From Agrypnia vestita (taxonomy: Eukaryota > Arthropoda > Insecta > Trichoptera > Phryganeidae), in the NCBI GenBank assembly GCA_016648135.1, contig JADDOH010023703.1, positions 62,001-126,000 of the forward strand: 64,000 nucleotides of DNA, written 5' to 3'. Under the pieces are notes generated by a model. It saw nothing but the letters and a program-made list of their open reading frames with translations, searched no databases and was not told the DNA's origin. Positions 1 to 10,832 of this stretch are shown in pieces. The translations under genes were made by a program, and so were the position numbers. Positions within the stretch are counted from its first letter, which is position 1; the number at the start of each line of letters is the position of its first letter.

Positions 1-267
1 GCATTGTATCTATGGCAACGGTTCAAAGACACGGTGATGGGTGCTAAGGCGAGACGTCATTCGCTCTAACCGGCGTTAAAATGGCGGATTGCACAATTTT
101 ATACTTTTATTTTATTGAAAATCTTATAAATCTCGATGTGTATATTAAAACTCAATCATTTTTTAGAATCCTTTCAAATTATTTTCTTCTCTAAAATCAC
201 TTATTCTTTAATTCTTTAATACTGTCATCATGCCTATTGAAGTAATTAATAAAAGAGAATTAATCGA

Positions 268-452
268 GTAGCTTGTTGATATAAGTGGTCATGATACTCG
301 CCTAGTGATCTGGTGGTCGGTGGTTCGAGCCCCATTCCAGGATACCAGCAAGTTAGTCCTATTTTCATAGCACAGGCTTTTGGTTTAGTTTGAGAAAAGT
401 AAAAATATTGATGTGACATGTTTTCCGTGTTCCCATCACCATTAAAAAAAAA
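268..452 (+). repeat. tRNA-derived SINE, copy 1
   Basis: This begins GTAGCTTGTTG, has a decayed A-box-like stretch, a B box (GGTTCGAGCC), a tRNA-unrelated body (GCAAGTTAGTCCTATTTTC) and ends in an A run. A second copy in the same orientation lies at 51941-52135 and shares head, body and tail. The A/B box spacing and the A-rich tail are typical of a pol III SINE moved by LINE machinery. It is not a functional tRNA gene because no acceptor stem can be formed. Confidence 0.75.
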
Positions 453-535
453 TTCAAGCATGGTTCCTCATACCTGAAGATTTACGATGTTTGGTGGATT
501 CCATGTCTCAATGGGTTGAGCAAGTTATTAATATA

Positions 536-1151
536 CTAGCTGTTCATACCCGGCGTTGCACGGGTTAAGGATTAAGTTTAAAATAAATTTGTGAGGGTAA
601 ACAAAGGTTCGATTCGAACGGTATAGGTTTGCATAGAAAATATATCAGGGGAGAGGAGAAAGGGTAAAAGAATAGGGGGGAAATGTCACCTATGTTACCC
701 GCCGAGTCCTGAAGAAGTAGTTTCCAAATTTTAAGTCCGATCAATCGAACGGTACAGATTTGCATCGAAAATATGTCGGGGAGAGGGGAAGGGGTATGAG
801 AACAGGAGGGAAATATCGCATATGTTCCTCGCCGAGTCCTAAAAAATACGTTTCCAAATTTTGAGTCCGATAGGTACAGATTTGCATCGAAAATATGTCA
901 AGGGGAGGGGAAGGGGTATGACAATAGGGGGAAAATATCGCCTATGTTACTCGCCGAGTCCTAATTTTGAGTTCGTCGGTCAAACGGAACAGATTTGCGT
1001 CGAAAATATGTCAGGGGGAGGGGAAGCGGTATGAGAATAGGGGGAAGTGTTGCCTATGTTACCCCCCAAAATTTGAATCGAATCGGACAAACGGTGTGGA
1101 TTTGTATAGAGAACAGACAGTCAGATAGACAGACATTGAGTTTTATAGGGA
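536..1151 (-). mobile_element. Helitron-like element with internal ~113-131 bp tandem repeats
   Basis: Read on the - strand, the 3' end is a GC-rich hairpin (CCCG...CGGG) followed by ACAGCTAG and a T, which fits the CTRR-T terminus of Helitrons. The other end (CCTATAAAACTCAATGTCTG on the - strand) resembles 5' ends I recall for insect Helitrons. The interior is a tandem array: a unit beginning near ATTTGCATCGAAAATAT recurs at about 631, 762, 884 and 997, each with a G-rich run and a CGCCGAGTCCT motif. No Rep/helicase coding is present, so it is non-autonomous. A related copy starts at 6749. Confidence 0.6.
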
Positions 1152-2894
1152 TTTTTAGGGTTTTATAAGGATTTTCAATGAAACGTTAAATGTTTACGTC
1201 AAATATTTTGAAATATCTTTGTAATTAATAAATAACGCATGTATTTCCATATATTGTTCAGAATTCAAGTTATTTTTTTTATAAAAACATGTTTATAAAT
1301 ACAAAATATAACAGTATACAGTATAACAGTAAGTAGTTCCCTAGTACTACAATTTTGTAGTACAATTACTTCATTACTTCATTTCATTACACTTCACTTC
1401 ATTAATACTACTGGTGTAGCGGTTTGTAATAAATAAAGGTGCGGTTATTATAATTATAAAGGTTCATTGAGATTTGTTCAAGTAGAGATAATCGTTCATT
1501 CGCGGGTATTATAATATTTACGACATGTCTGAGATTGGTTGGCAGATCACGAGAAAAACACGAATATTGCAGTATGAATGTAGACAACAAGATGAGACGA
1601 AAATCCTACCTTTAGGATGATGCATGTTGGGAAGGATGCAGGGATGCCTTTTTCTTCAATGTTCTGCTGCAGACGCACGCAATGTAGATTCTTCATATGT
1701 ATGCGTAAAAATCACACAAGATGCGGAATTATCTGTAACTTCTTTTTTCTTTCACCAAAAACAATTGAACTGAGATTGGCGTGGCGTTTGGAATAATTTG
1801 AATTATATTATGCGGTTGAGTTATATGTAGGTACGACAAATGTCGCTAGGCATATTAAATGAAGGTAGGCGGAGTGGGATTAATTAGAGATAAAAAGGAT
1901 TATAGGGACAGGATTGGTAGGCTTCCATCTTACTGAAGTCCAATTCAGCCACAAACATCGCCTCTATTCCTCAAAATTTATCACTGGCCAAACCTACTAC
2001 AATTACTTAATTTCATTACTTCACTTTATTACTTCATTTCATTACTTCACTTCATTAATACTAAAAGTACACACACTTCAAAGTTATTGAAAGTACGAGC
2101 ACATACTTACTTCAAGTAGTACATTTTTTATGTAAAATTTTTGGAAATCGAAACAACCCCTCCCACGGTTAGAAAAAAATTTGGGACTGAACGAACGAAG
2201 AAATCTCTGGAAACTGAAACAACCCCCCCCCCCCCATGGTTTGAAAAATTTTGGGACCGAAAGGTTATCGATTTGTATGGACAAAAAATTGCAAAGTATA
2301 TCTTAGGAAATCAGAAACATTTCAGATATTTATGTTAAACAGCGAAAGTGATATTAACAAATTCATAATTTAACTACATTATCATCTCTCTTACAGTACA
2401 TATCTTACAAATATATTTCCCACATACTTGAATTTTCGAATTATTCAGTGAGACCATCATTGTTGATTTCTAAATCAACAACGATGGTCTTATAAATAAA
2501 TAACAAAAAATTATTTGTTTTATTAATACCTTTTCTTTCAAAAATATGACACTTCACATATAATAAATTTACAGACGAATATATTTTTATCCTTTTATAT
2601 ATGTACATCCACCACAGTATGTACTATATATATTTATATCATATATTGATATAAATACTCATTATCTCTCTTTATCTGTAATATTATATATATTTTATAA
2701 AAAAAACACATCTTGGTATACGACATATCTTATCTAAATTTCTCTTCTTCTTTCTAATTTTCTTTTGCCTACTATATATGGTTGCAGGTCGGAGGTCTTG
2801 GGTGTATTATACTTCTTGGCGGTTTGCTTTTGTTGATTATGGTCAGACATACTCAGGCTTAACATATTTGATAAAGAGACCTTTATCAACCTTT
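1152..2894. other. AT-rich intergenic stretch, no gene recognised
   Basis: No coding region is supported here. It holds two similar low-complexity arrays of a TTACTTCATTTCA-like motif (about 1330-1410 and 1980-2065), a pair of imperfect direct repeats around 2141-2270 with a poly-C run near 2225, and a hairpin at 2451-2490. Confidence 0.6.
2451..2490. repeat. 19-bp inverted repeat hairpin
   Basis: The arm AGACCATCATTGTTGATTT is followed two bases later by its reverse complement with one mismatch. It is a compact hairpin with a near-zero loop, more like a palindromic repeat than a microRNA precursor. Confidence 0.7.
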
Positions 2895-3240
2895 TCTGGG
2901 TACTCTGCACTCAAAATGCTTAAATTAAATATACGAAGTATCAATAAAAATTGGATGAGTTACTTATACTTTTAGATGACATTAAAGTTAACCTTGAGCT
3001 AATTATTCTGACAGAGTGTTGGTTCGGAGATAATTACGTACCAAAAAATATTTCTGGATATGCCTCAATCCACACTAAATTAAATATATTACAAAACGAC
3101 GGAGTAGTTATCTACATTATGCAAGATATACCTTTCATAGCAAATGAAATAGAACCTAAAGAAGCAAACTGTATCAGTGTTTGTATAAAAATAGTTTGTT
3201 TGTATAAAAAGAACAATTGCCATATTGGCGATAGGCGTTG
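2895..3240 (+). pseudogene. LINE (CR1/jockey-type) endonuclease N-terminal fragment
   Basis: Two reading frames together give the start of an APE-type endonuclease of non-LTR retrotransposons: NIRSINKN at 2925-2950, then DELLILLDDIKVNLELIILTE and CWFGDNY after a frameshift near 2953. The pattern NIRSIN...LILTE.W is the usual beginning of the endonuclease domain that nicks target DNA. The remaining endonuclease motifs are absent, so this is a dead fragment. Sequence at 3700-3920 continues the same kind of ORF2 further downstream. Confidence 0.7.
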
Positions 3241-3699
3241 AATGGACGGACTAGTTGAAATCTACCGTCGACGTTTCATCGACGCGTCGACGGTTTACGT
3301 TTATCGCATGGACTATGTAGTTGAATTCGTAGACGTAGACAACTGTAGATGACTAAACGAAGAATCCTTCGTTCGTAATTCAACATAGTCCAAAGCAACG
3401 AGCGAGAGCAAGACAAAACGTCTCCGTTGATTTCTTTCTCATCTCTCGCTGTCGACTTGTAAATGGTTCGACGGGTAGCTTCATTTCAACTCTAAAGTAC
3501 ACCCCCATAGAGTGCAGATCTGTGTACACGATACTATGACAGAGACTTGAAATTTGAATGCGTGTGTAGGGTGAGAAAAAGAAATAAACTATATGAGCCT
3601 TTAAAAATTCTGACAATCCTATTCAATACTACAATTATATAAAATATAGAAACACATAATAAAACTGATATTAAAAAATGAAACAAAATAATAAAATAC
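3241..3699. other. Sequence interrupting the LINE fragment
   Basis: This stretch separates two parts of a LINE ORF2. It contains an imperfect inverted repeat: GGACTATGTAGTTGAATTCG near 3308 and its counterpart AATTCAACATAGTCC near 3379, with CG-rich sequence between. It may be an inserted MITE, but I see no convincing target duplication. Confidence 0.35.
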
Positions 3700-3920
3700 A
3701 CCGAGGAAACTTACTACAAACAAAAATTCGACGAGGCTAAAACTGATATTAAAAAAACATGGTCACTCATCAGAGAGGCCTCGAATACCAAAGTATGTCG
3801 TAGTACTCTCAGGAAATTAAGAATTAATGATAGGAATATTGATTTGCAAGAATAACCACAAGAAGTCGTAAATGAAATTAATAATTATTTTGCAAAGTGG
3901 GACCAAAATTGGCGGCCCAA
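3700..3920 (+). pseudogene. LINE ORF2 linker fragment between endonuclease and RT
   Basis: Translation gives YYKQKFDEAKTDIKKTWSLI followed by REASNTK, then after a stop QEVVNEINNYFAKWGPK. This matches the region that joins endonuclease and reverse transcriptase in CR1/jockey-like LINEs (KTW.LI...N, then a conserved FN.YF..VG-like block). It has an in-frame stop and no RT follows, so it is a remnant, probably of the same copy as 2895-3240. Confidence 0.6.
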
Positions 3921-4185
3921 ATAATAAATAATAATGATAATGTCGACCATTATCCCTCTCCTGTTTCCGCGCCCGATCTATGTCTGACTACAACCAATGA
4001 AACGGAATGGATTCGGATCATTAATGACTTGCCTAACAAATTACATACACGATGGAAGTGAATGAATGAGTTACCGCCGCCGTGTGGGGGCCGGGTGCGG
4101 GCGGGGTGGGTTTTAGTTCCAAAACCACCGCACGCCAATTTACGTTGGTCAACCTATAATGTGTGACTTTGTGTGATCGCCGTTA

Positions 4186-5038
4186 GGCGCGCACTACGAA
4201 TTTTTCGCCGCACGACGAAAAAACCTGCGACATAAAAGTGATCAGTTTCAAAATGGATTTAATAGAAGTAGCTTAAAAGAAAGAAGCAGTTTTGGGTACA
4301 TCCTCTTATTCCCTTTGTTGCATTCCATTCATTTCACTACATCTTCTAAACTCTAAACAAATTTTGACAAACTTCTCTTCAAAATCTCTGTACCTATAAT
4401 GTCTCTATCACTATATTCTTTCGAAATAATATCATATAATAGTGGTCTTCTCTCATTTTTCGGTAATTTCATTTCAATATTAAAATCTTCATCCAGATCA
4501 TCAAAATTATTGCTTGTAGCCATTGTTTTTTCACATAAAATATTATATGGTAACAGCGAAACGCCGCGTAGTGGGCGTGATCGAGCGTTTATTTATTTAT
4601 CTTAATTGTTTAGTTCCACACATAATGTTGTGTGGGCAAGGGCGGATCCAGGGGGGGTGTCATGGGGGTCATGACCCCCCCTGGGCTGGGTCCAGGACCT
4701 AGGTGGACCTGGATCCAGCCCTAAATTATAACTTCTTGTGACTTGACCACGACTATGTGACCCCCCCCTGGTGCCAAAGCTGGATCCGCTCTTGTGTGTG
4801 GGCTAATACATGATTTCACTTTAACATATTGCATTCCATCTTGTCATTTAAAAGTTTTTACAATAAAATAATGACCGCCGCGCCGCAAGCGAGTAACTTG
4901 TTACAGACTTTTCGCCGCTGTGGTTTTTTGCCGCTAAGTGCGCCCAATACAATTCAAAACCTTTTTTTACAACACTGCGGTGCGACATTAAGCCGTAGCG
5001 TTTTTTCTCCGTGCGGTGAAAAATTCGTAGTGCGCGCC
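4186..5038. mobile_element. TIR DNA transposon, non-autonomous, with MITE inside
   Basis: The ends are inverted: GGCGCGCACTACGAATTTTT on the left and the reverse complement on the right, extending about 30 bp with a single difference. The flanks are TTA on the left and TAG on the right, so the target duplication is TA or a decayed three-base repeat. On the - strand at about 4252-4520 there is the start of a reading frame (MATSNNFDDLDEDFNIEMKL) ending at a stop; I do not recognise its family. A hAT-type MITE at 4637-4794 is inserted within. Confidence 0.6.
4637..4794. mobile_element. hAT-type MITE with perfect 8-bp target duplication
   Basis: The 158-bp element starts CAAGGGCGGATCCAG and ends CTGGATCCGCTCTTG (inverted, one mismatch). 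It is flanked on both sides by TGTGTGGG (4629-4636 and 4795-4802). An 8-bp duplication is the hAT signature. Poly-G and poly-C runs (GGGGGGG near 4652, CCCCCCC near 4675 and 4762) can pair internally. No coding capacity. Confidence 0.85.
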
Positions 5039-5403
5039 TAGCCTTTGCCGTTGGGTGAGGTTTGCCGACGTTGGCGCTCTGCCGAGGTTGGCCCAATGTG
5101 TACAGGGACATATTTGTTTTTTGTTGGCTATGGATTTGTCCATAAACATATGATAAACATAGATAATATAAAATATAGATAAGAGCTGTATATAAGAGTA
5201 AGCTCGCAAGCTGATCCTAGAATCTTTGTGGGTTTTGTGCATATTTTGTGTGCAAAGCATCGAATAATGTTTTTGTTATAGAAATATATGACAAATATTC
5301 CGTGTGTTTTAGGACCAAGGTAAGCATCAGATTTTGACACCGCTTCAACAGTGCACTACTTTCGGAATGTGTTTTATATAGCCAACTGTCACATTCTTTT
5401 CAG

Positions 5404-5544
5404 ATGGCGATGTCGGTCTCTATTCACCAAATCATTTTAGATGCAAAAAGACTAGCTGGTCGTCTAAAAGAACGTGAGAATGTAGCAGATTCCCTTTTGA
5501 ATGATACTCAATCAATTAATAAGCAAATCGAATCAATGAAACAG
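5404..5544 (+). CDS. Fgop2: FGFR1OP2/SIKE family protein, coding exon 1
   Basis: This exon encodes residues 1-47 of a 209-residue protein assembled from four phase-0 exons (with 10593-10832, 26857-26982, 27458-27580). The family (SIKE1/FGFR1OP2; Fgop2 in Drosophila) comprises cytoplasmic coiled-coil adaptors of the STRIPAK phosphatase-kinase complex, associated with actin and Hippo signalling. The start reads MAMSVSIHQIILDAKRLAGR, matching the family N-terminus (an isoleucine-rich start, then DAK.L..RL.E.). The length agrees with about 207-215 residues in human SIKE1 and the short FGFR1OP2 form. The donor is CAG|GTAAGT. The start codon directly follows TTCTTTTCAG, which looks like an acceptor, so an upstream 5' UTR exon is likely; Met3 could also start. 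Family assignment is from remembered protein sequences, not a search. Confidence 0.9.
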
Positions 5545-6748
5545 GTAAGTCCTAATAATGTACTCATAAATTAAAAAAAAGACATTTTTATGTAGACAAA
5601 GATGTTACGGTGGATGATTTCTACACTTCCAGTTGTGTTTCTTATTATTTTAATTAATGAATATTATTAACGCGTTTGTGTAAAACACCTTTCCTGGTTA
5701 AAATGTTATTAGGTAATTAAATTCTTCTCACATTAGGGACACCTTACCCAACAATGCATTGTTATTCAATATTTGTATTACGTCGAGTCAGTGATTATCA
5801 AATTACTGTGCATGTGAATTGTGCGGGCTTTCACATTGTAATTTTACTTTTACTTTGTTAGAAAAAATATCATGATAACATAATTTGTACATCACGGTCT
5901 AGATTCACTCTTTTGTAAGCAACAGATGCATAAGTATATTGGTCACCACATATTAGACCTTTGATAGAATTCATATTATAGTGTGTTTCATGTTCTTTCA
6001 GTTTCTGCAGTCATTAAGGCCTAGGGATAGTCACTAAAATTTGTCTTACAATGCTCTTAAGTATTTCATAATTTTTAGAATTGTAAGAACTGCATGCATT
6101 GAAAGCATTAAGTGTTGTTTGTTATAAATTAGTATTTTACATATGAATTATGTAACTTCTATATTTCCTGCTTAAGTTACCTAGGTAAGGTTATCTTACC
6201 ATCATTTTTGTCATAAGGTCTTGCATCAAGGTTTTACCAATCGCAGGATGTTTCAAGAACATAACCTCCTCGAACGACAAGGCTATGCTACACACTGAAG
6301 ATAGAGTTGATAGTCATCATTATAATGAATGTAATTATTTATCTCGCGTAGTAATGATTAAAATGCAAATATCACCATAATTTTAGTTAACCTTCTTTAC
6401 ACCTTCCACACGAAATTCAAAAAATAGAGTAATTTCACATATTACAAGTACCAATGAAAATATATAAAATAGATTCATTCATAAATCTTAATTATATTCT
6501 GTGAATCAGATGGATAATGTGGGTTAATATTTTCATTCATAATTTTTATTATAAAAATCATTAAAAATAAGACTTTATTGAAACGCACATGATTGGTCAT
6601 GACGTGTCAGCTCGCGTGTTTGGTATGGTGCCATAGTGTTTGTATATTTGGGTACCATACAATTGTGATGCACGCACTCGTACTAGTGAAATGACATGTT
6701 TTGGTGGGAATTTAAGGTGTTGAGTTTCAAAATCATCATTATACATAC
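5545..6748. other. Intron 1 of Fgop2, first part
   Basis: AT-rich intronic sequence without a recognisable gene or a clear repeat boundary. It ends where a Helitron-like terminus begins at 6749. Confidence 0.6.
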
Positions 6749-7318
6749 CTAGCTGTTTGTACCCGGCGTTGCTCGGATTAAGGATTTAGTTAAAAATTAG
6801 TTTGTGGGGACACACAAAGGTTCCATTGTTTTGCAAACACTTTAATAAAAACAATGTTTCCATTTAATCTAGTCTGGGATAGATAGGATGTCCAGGAGGG
6901 AATTGTGGCCTATGTATTCCGCCGGGACCTGTAGAATAAGAGTGCAAAATTTGTATCGGATCGGCAAACAGTGTTGATTTGTACAGAAAATATATCAGGT
7001 GAGGAGGTGGAATAAAAGAGGAGGAGGGAAAAGTTGTTTTTATTACCCGCCGGGTCTTGAAAAATAAGAATGCAAAATTTGGGTTAGATCGGTCATACAG
7101 TGTAGATTTGTACAGAAAATTTAACGGGGGAGGGGGTGGGGAAAAGGGGGGGAAGTCACCTTCGTTACCTGCCGGGTCCTAAAGAATAAGTATGCAAAAT
7201 TTGGGTCAAATCGGTCAAACAGTGTAGATTTATACAGAAAATATATCAAGGGGAGGGGTGGAGTAAAGGGTGAGGGGGTAAGTGTCGCCTTTGTTACCTG
7301 CCGGGTCCTAAAGAATTA
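6749..7318 (-). mobile_element. Helitron-like remnant with ~125-bp tandem repeats
   Basis: It begins CTAGCTGTTTGTACCCGGCG, the same 3' terminus (on the - strand) as the element at 536. A unit containing AAGAATGCAAAATTTGGG and a CCGCCGGGTCCT-like block repeats near 6943, 7072 and 7192. The 5' end is missing: it abuts the TTAG-repeat tail of the RTE element that starts at 7319, which probably inserted next to or into it. Confidence 0.55.
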
Positions 7319-8590
7319 CTAACTAACTAACTAACCATCACGCCGTTTCACCGCAGGGATAGGCAGAGAAGATTGAACGCCACACTCTTCTATCCTGGCA
7401 CACCACTTTTGCTTCGGCCACATTTATACATCTCATACAAGTTATACGTTTTTATTTATTAATTTTTTTTTTTTTTTACTTCTCAGACCCACAAAACATC
7501 ACATTGATATTTGTCTATAGGTGCATCAATACATATATATATAAATAAATTGTATTTACTAGAAATACATTCATATTAATTAATTACAATAGATCTTATA
7601 AACTCAAATACAAATCAACAATACAATACAACAAATTGTTGCGTCTTTTAACGGGGCCTCCTCAAATACTTGTAGTATCTGATCGTACCAGGTCTTTCAC
7701 GATCGCCCTCTATTCCCGTTGTCTTCAACACTCGCCTCATATATTTTTTTAACCATCCTTTTCTCGTTCATACGTTCCACATGACCAAACCATCTCAGTA
7801 CTCCTTTTATTCCTCTTTATTTTATCTACCACACTACGGCCAGCATTGCATTCACGTCTAATTTGTTCATTCCTTACTCTATCGATCAACGATTTTCCAC
7901 ACAAGCATCTTAGTGACCGAATTTCTACCGCATTCAGTCTACTTTCATTCCTCTTTTGCCAATTCCAGGCTTCACTTCCATAGATTAGGGTTGGCACTAG
8001 AATGCCATTATGTACCGCTAGTCTTGCTTCTTTTGACAGATTCTTATTGGCCATAATTGCATTTAGAGCACCATTAACTTTGTTTCCCGCAGTCACTCTC
8101 CTTTCGATACCATTATCAGTCTTGCCGTCTCTACTAAATATACTTCCCAAATACACAAACTCGTTCACTTGTTCTAAGCATTCATTGTTTACAATTACAT
8201 CACTATTTCGTCTCTCTCGAATACCATCACTTTCGATTTGCTGACATTCATCAGAAGTTCACTCTGCATGCATACATCGGACGTCCTGGAAACCAGGCAC
8301 AGCAGATCAGCTTCACTTTTAGCTAATACTGCGTCGTCTGCGTATAGTAGGCAGGATATGGTGAGTCTGTCCATTTTCGCCGCTTCAACTTCTAGTTCCT
8401 TCAGTTCTTTCATACAATTATCCATATACAGGTTGAAAAGCCATGGTGACATTACTCGTCCCTGTTTGACACCTTTTGTAATATCAAACCATGATGTGAA
8501 TGCCCCATTAATTCTCACGCAAGCACTACTTCCTTTGTACAGGGATGCAATTGCCTGTATGAGTTTACTCTTCACCCCGTATTCAGACAA
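7319..8590 (-). pseudogene. RTE-like LINE, 3' half: reverse transcriptase and C-terminal part
   Basis: Read on the - strand from 8590, it encodes the second half of a non-LTR reverse transcriptase: IASLYKGSSACVRING, VKQGRVMSPWLFNLYMDN, the catalytic LLYADDAVL box, and then, in another frame from about 8200, FVYLGSIFSRDG and TLIYGSEAW followed by CGKSLIDRVRNEQIRRECNA. A frameshift near 8200 and further damage near 7780 break it. The 3' end is a short TTAG tandem (CTAA on +) preceded by a GGGGAAACGGCGTGATGG-like sequence that also ends the copy at 63554-63950. The 5' half is missing, as is usual after target-primed insertion. Confidence 0.85.
7440..7634. mobile_element. AT-rich insertion inside the RTE copy
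   Basis: Comparison with the uninterrupted copy at 63554-63950 shows about 195 extra bases here between the sequences matching ...GTGTATGAG and CAACAAC... . The insert starts with a TTTTTTTTTTTTTTT run near 7467 and is AT-rich with a TATATATATA stretch, consistent with an inserted SINE-like or other small retroelement on the - strand. Family not identified. Confidence 0.4.
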
Positions 8591-8836
8591 AACCTTGCTT
8601 TAATGGACCAAGATCCCGAGGCCAACCAATGAAATTTGGAGCTAGAGAAGCTATGGCTTCACTAACTTCTCTGATAAACTGACATGCGGAAAATATATTC
8701 GCTGTCTTCGTAATATTCCCACTGTCTCTGCAATCTCTTCATCTACATCTTGGATCAGCTCCATATTTAGTTTTAATCTTTTGAAGAATGTGAGGCAAAC
8801 TCGACGGCGAACTGCGGTCTCAACTGTCAATGTCAA
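8591..8836 (-). pseudogene. Possible PIF/Harbinger-type transposase fragment
   Basis: On the - strand two frames give TVETAVRRRVCLTFFKRLKL, LRRQRIYFPHVS and, after a shift, QFIREVSEAIASLAPNFIGW followed by PRDLGPLKQGF. The last part resembles the conserved block of HARBI1-like nucleases that precedes the DDE core (a helix, then SLAP...W P). No catalytic residues are present. The RTE fragment adjoins at 8590 and probably truncated it. The assignment is tentative. Confidence 0.35.
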
Positions 8837-9268
8837 ATTTCAAACAAAATGCAACTCGCCTAGGTTAAGTTGTCGTGTTGGAATGATGTTTCCTGGTGCT
8901 CGCGATAATAAATTTTGATTGTGGTATTTTGATTAGATACCAACCCAACTTAAAATAAAATCTTGTGTTATATATAGCATTATTATTTTGATTATAAATA
9001 GTTTTCATAACAATAAAGTATCAACTGAAATGCCAAAACGAGTGCAAGCACGACGGCTATTTTTAAGTGTAGGATAAATGGAGCGATTTCCTCTGATTAG
9101 CTTTAACGACGATTTAAATGAGATATATCAGCTAATCAGGATTTACAAGGAAATGGTGAAATACCCCCTTAAACTAATATCTGATAAATTTTCTTGAGTG
9201 TTATCATTCATTCTCATTTGTAGCATAAAATGATGAAGTTAAGTGCCAAACAACGTCACACTTAATCA

Positions 9269-9754
9269 TCAATATATACATATATATAAAAAGAAACCCG
9301 TGTTTCCCTGTCCGCCAAGTTTTCTCCACAATCAGCCACAACCACCCACTGCTGGTTATGGTGGTGGATAGCCCTTGGTGTCACATCGAGAATATGCGAG
9401 TTTGGTAGGGGTGGATGAGCGTGGGTGCCGAAAATGTGCTTTCTAGCACATTGTTTTGTTATGGGAAGGCCGCAAATGCTTCAGATTGTTTCAAAATAGG
9501 CCCGCCGACTGTGTCGGTGAGTCTAGAAGGTTCCGGAAAAACCTGCTCTAGAAATTTCTGGAAGGAGAAGGTTCTAGAAAATTACCGAAAGTTTTATAAC
9601 GTTAAACTGAGTGGCGGAATGTGTCAGTCTGTCTAGAAGGTTCCTGTACATTCGATAAATTTCTTGAAAGTTCTGGAAGGAAATGTTCTAGAAAGTTCGC
9701 GAAAGTTCTATGTACTAAAAATCTACGTGTGCGAAGCCGCGCGGGCACAGCTAG
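9269..9754 (+). mobile_element. Helitron-like element packed with heat-shock-element motifs
   Basis: It ends GCGCGGGCACAGCTAG followed by T, a Helitron-type 3' terminus with a GC hairpin just upstream. The likely 5' end is TCAATATATAC near 9269. The first part (GTTATGGTGGTGGATAG, CACATTGTTTTGTTATGGGA) also occurs inverted at 15730-15900. From about 9525 to 9715 the sequence is dominated by alternating GAA/TTC pentamers in perfect 5-bp register, e.g. GAAGGTTCCGGAA near 9526, TTCTTGAAAGTTCTGGAA near 9662 and TTCTAGAAAGTTCGCGAAAG near 9686. This is the heat shock factor binding pattern nGAAnnTTCn. No Rep/helicase gene is present. Confidence 0.65.
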
Positions 9755-10592
9755 TTGTGTATACCTATTTTTGGTATTCTTTGTGTTTTTAGAAAATTTA
9801 ATATTATTGATTCATTTTCTGCACTCAGGCCGATTGTTGAGAAAAAACTCTTGATGGGTTGTTTATCATTTAGTCAGTAAGTTATCATAGACCCAAAGAG
9901 CTGAATACTTTAGAAATTGACCTGAGGTATATAACATACATAAGGTTCACGAAAGGGCCATTACAAAAAAGTAGAAAATCACTGGCATTAAGTCCCCGGG
10001 ACTGGCAAATATTACTGACTTTGTTTCATATTGTCTTCTGGTGCAAGATTTGTATCTTTGGCCTCTTGATCACTATGGCCTGGTTGTTTGATTAGTGTTA
10101 ATGGTATAATAGTTCGGCAAAAAGCATAGATTTTTACTAAAATGGGCTGTTAGATTGGTGGAGAGTGCGAAAATATATGCTTATTGCTTAATTCTTACCA
10201 TTACCATTGATCAAACAATCAGCCCTAAGAAAAGATCTTTCCTTCAGATAAGCAAGTTTTTTGGCGAGCCTCGGTATATGATTTTTTTTTTATCATTTAA
10301 ACGATGGCTATTTTCTTTCTCCAATAATCATTTAAGGTACTCCGTATTTTTTCCTTTGATTAAAGTAGGTACATTTTCTTAACACTAAATTTTCTTTTAA
10401 TTTTTCAGTAATTAATTTTTTTAAAATTTTGATTATAATGTAAACTTAAATGACACTAGGCACTTACAAACATTGCTTTAGAAAAAAAAAGTCTGACATT
10501 TCATTTCTAAAGTTCACATTATTTTTTTCCTTTGTTCACTTTTTATACTGTACATTATTATTATTTACAATTTTTTATTGATACTGTTTCAG
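9755..10592. other. Intron 1 of Fgop2, last part
   Basis: AT-rich intron with no supported gene. It ends in a polypyrimidine-rich run and ATACTGTTTCAG, the acceptor of Fgop2 exon 2. Confidence 0.65.
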
Positions 10593-10832
10593 TTTAAGGA
10601 ACAAATCCAAGTGATTAAGGAGCACTCTCGCCAGCAGCCTCACTCAGTGCTCATATACAGCACGCAGGAGATGCGGGAGATGCAGCAGGAGAACCAGAGG
10701 CTCCAGGCCGCCCTGGACGACCACCGGCGTGCTCTGGAGCACATCATGAGCAAGTACAGGCAACATGTGCAGCGCCAGATTTGGAACTCTCGCATTGACT
10801 TCAAAGGGATCATTAATAAGCGACAACAAGAG
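10593..10832 (+). CDS. Fgop2: FGFR1OP2/SIKE family protein, coding exon 2
   Basis: It encodes residues 48-127. It opens FKEQIQVIKEHSRQQPHS, then REMQQENQRLQAALDDHRRA and LEHIMSKYRQ, which align with the most conserved coiled-coil segment of SIKE/FGFR1OP2 (QQEN..L...L.EH..ALELIMSKYR). The end (IDFKGIINKRQQE) lies where vertebrate proteins differ most. The acceptor is TTTCAG|TTT and the donor GAG|GTATTG. At about 55% GC the exon stands out from the AT-rich introns, and its codon use is unlike the surrounding debris. Both ends are in phase 0, so skipping this 80-codon exon would keep the frame. Confidence 0.92.
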
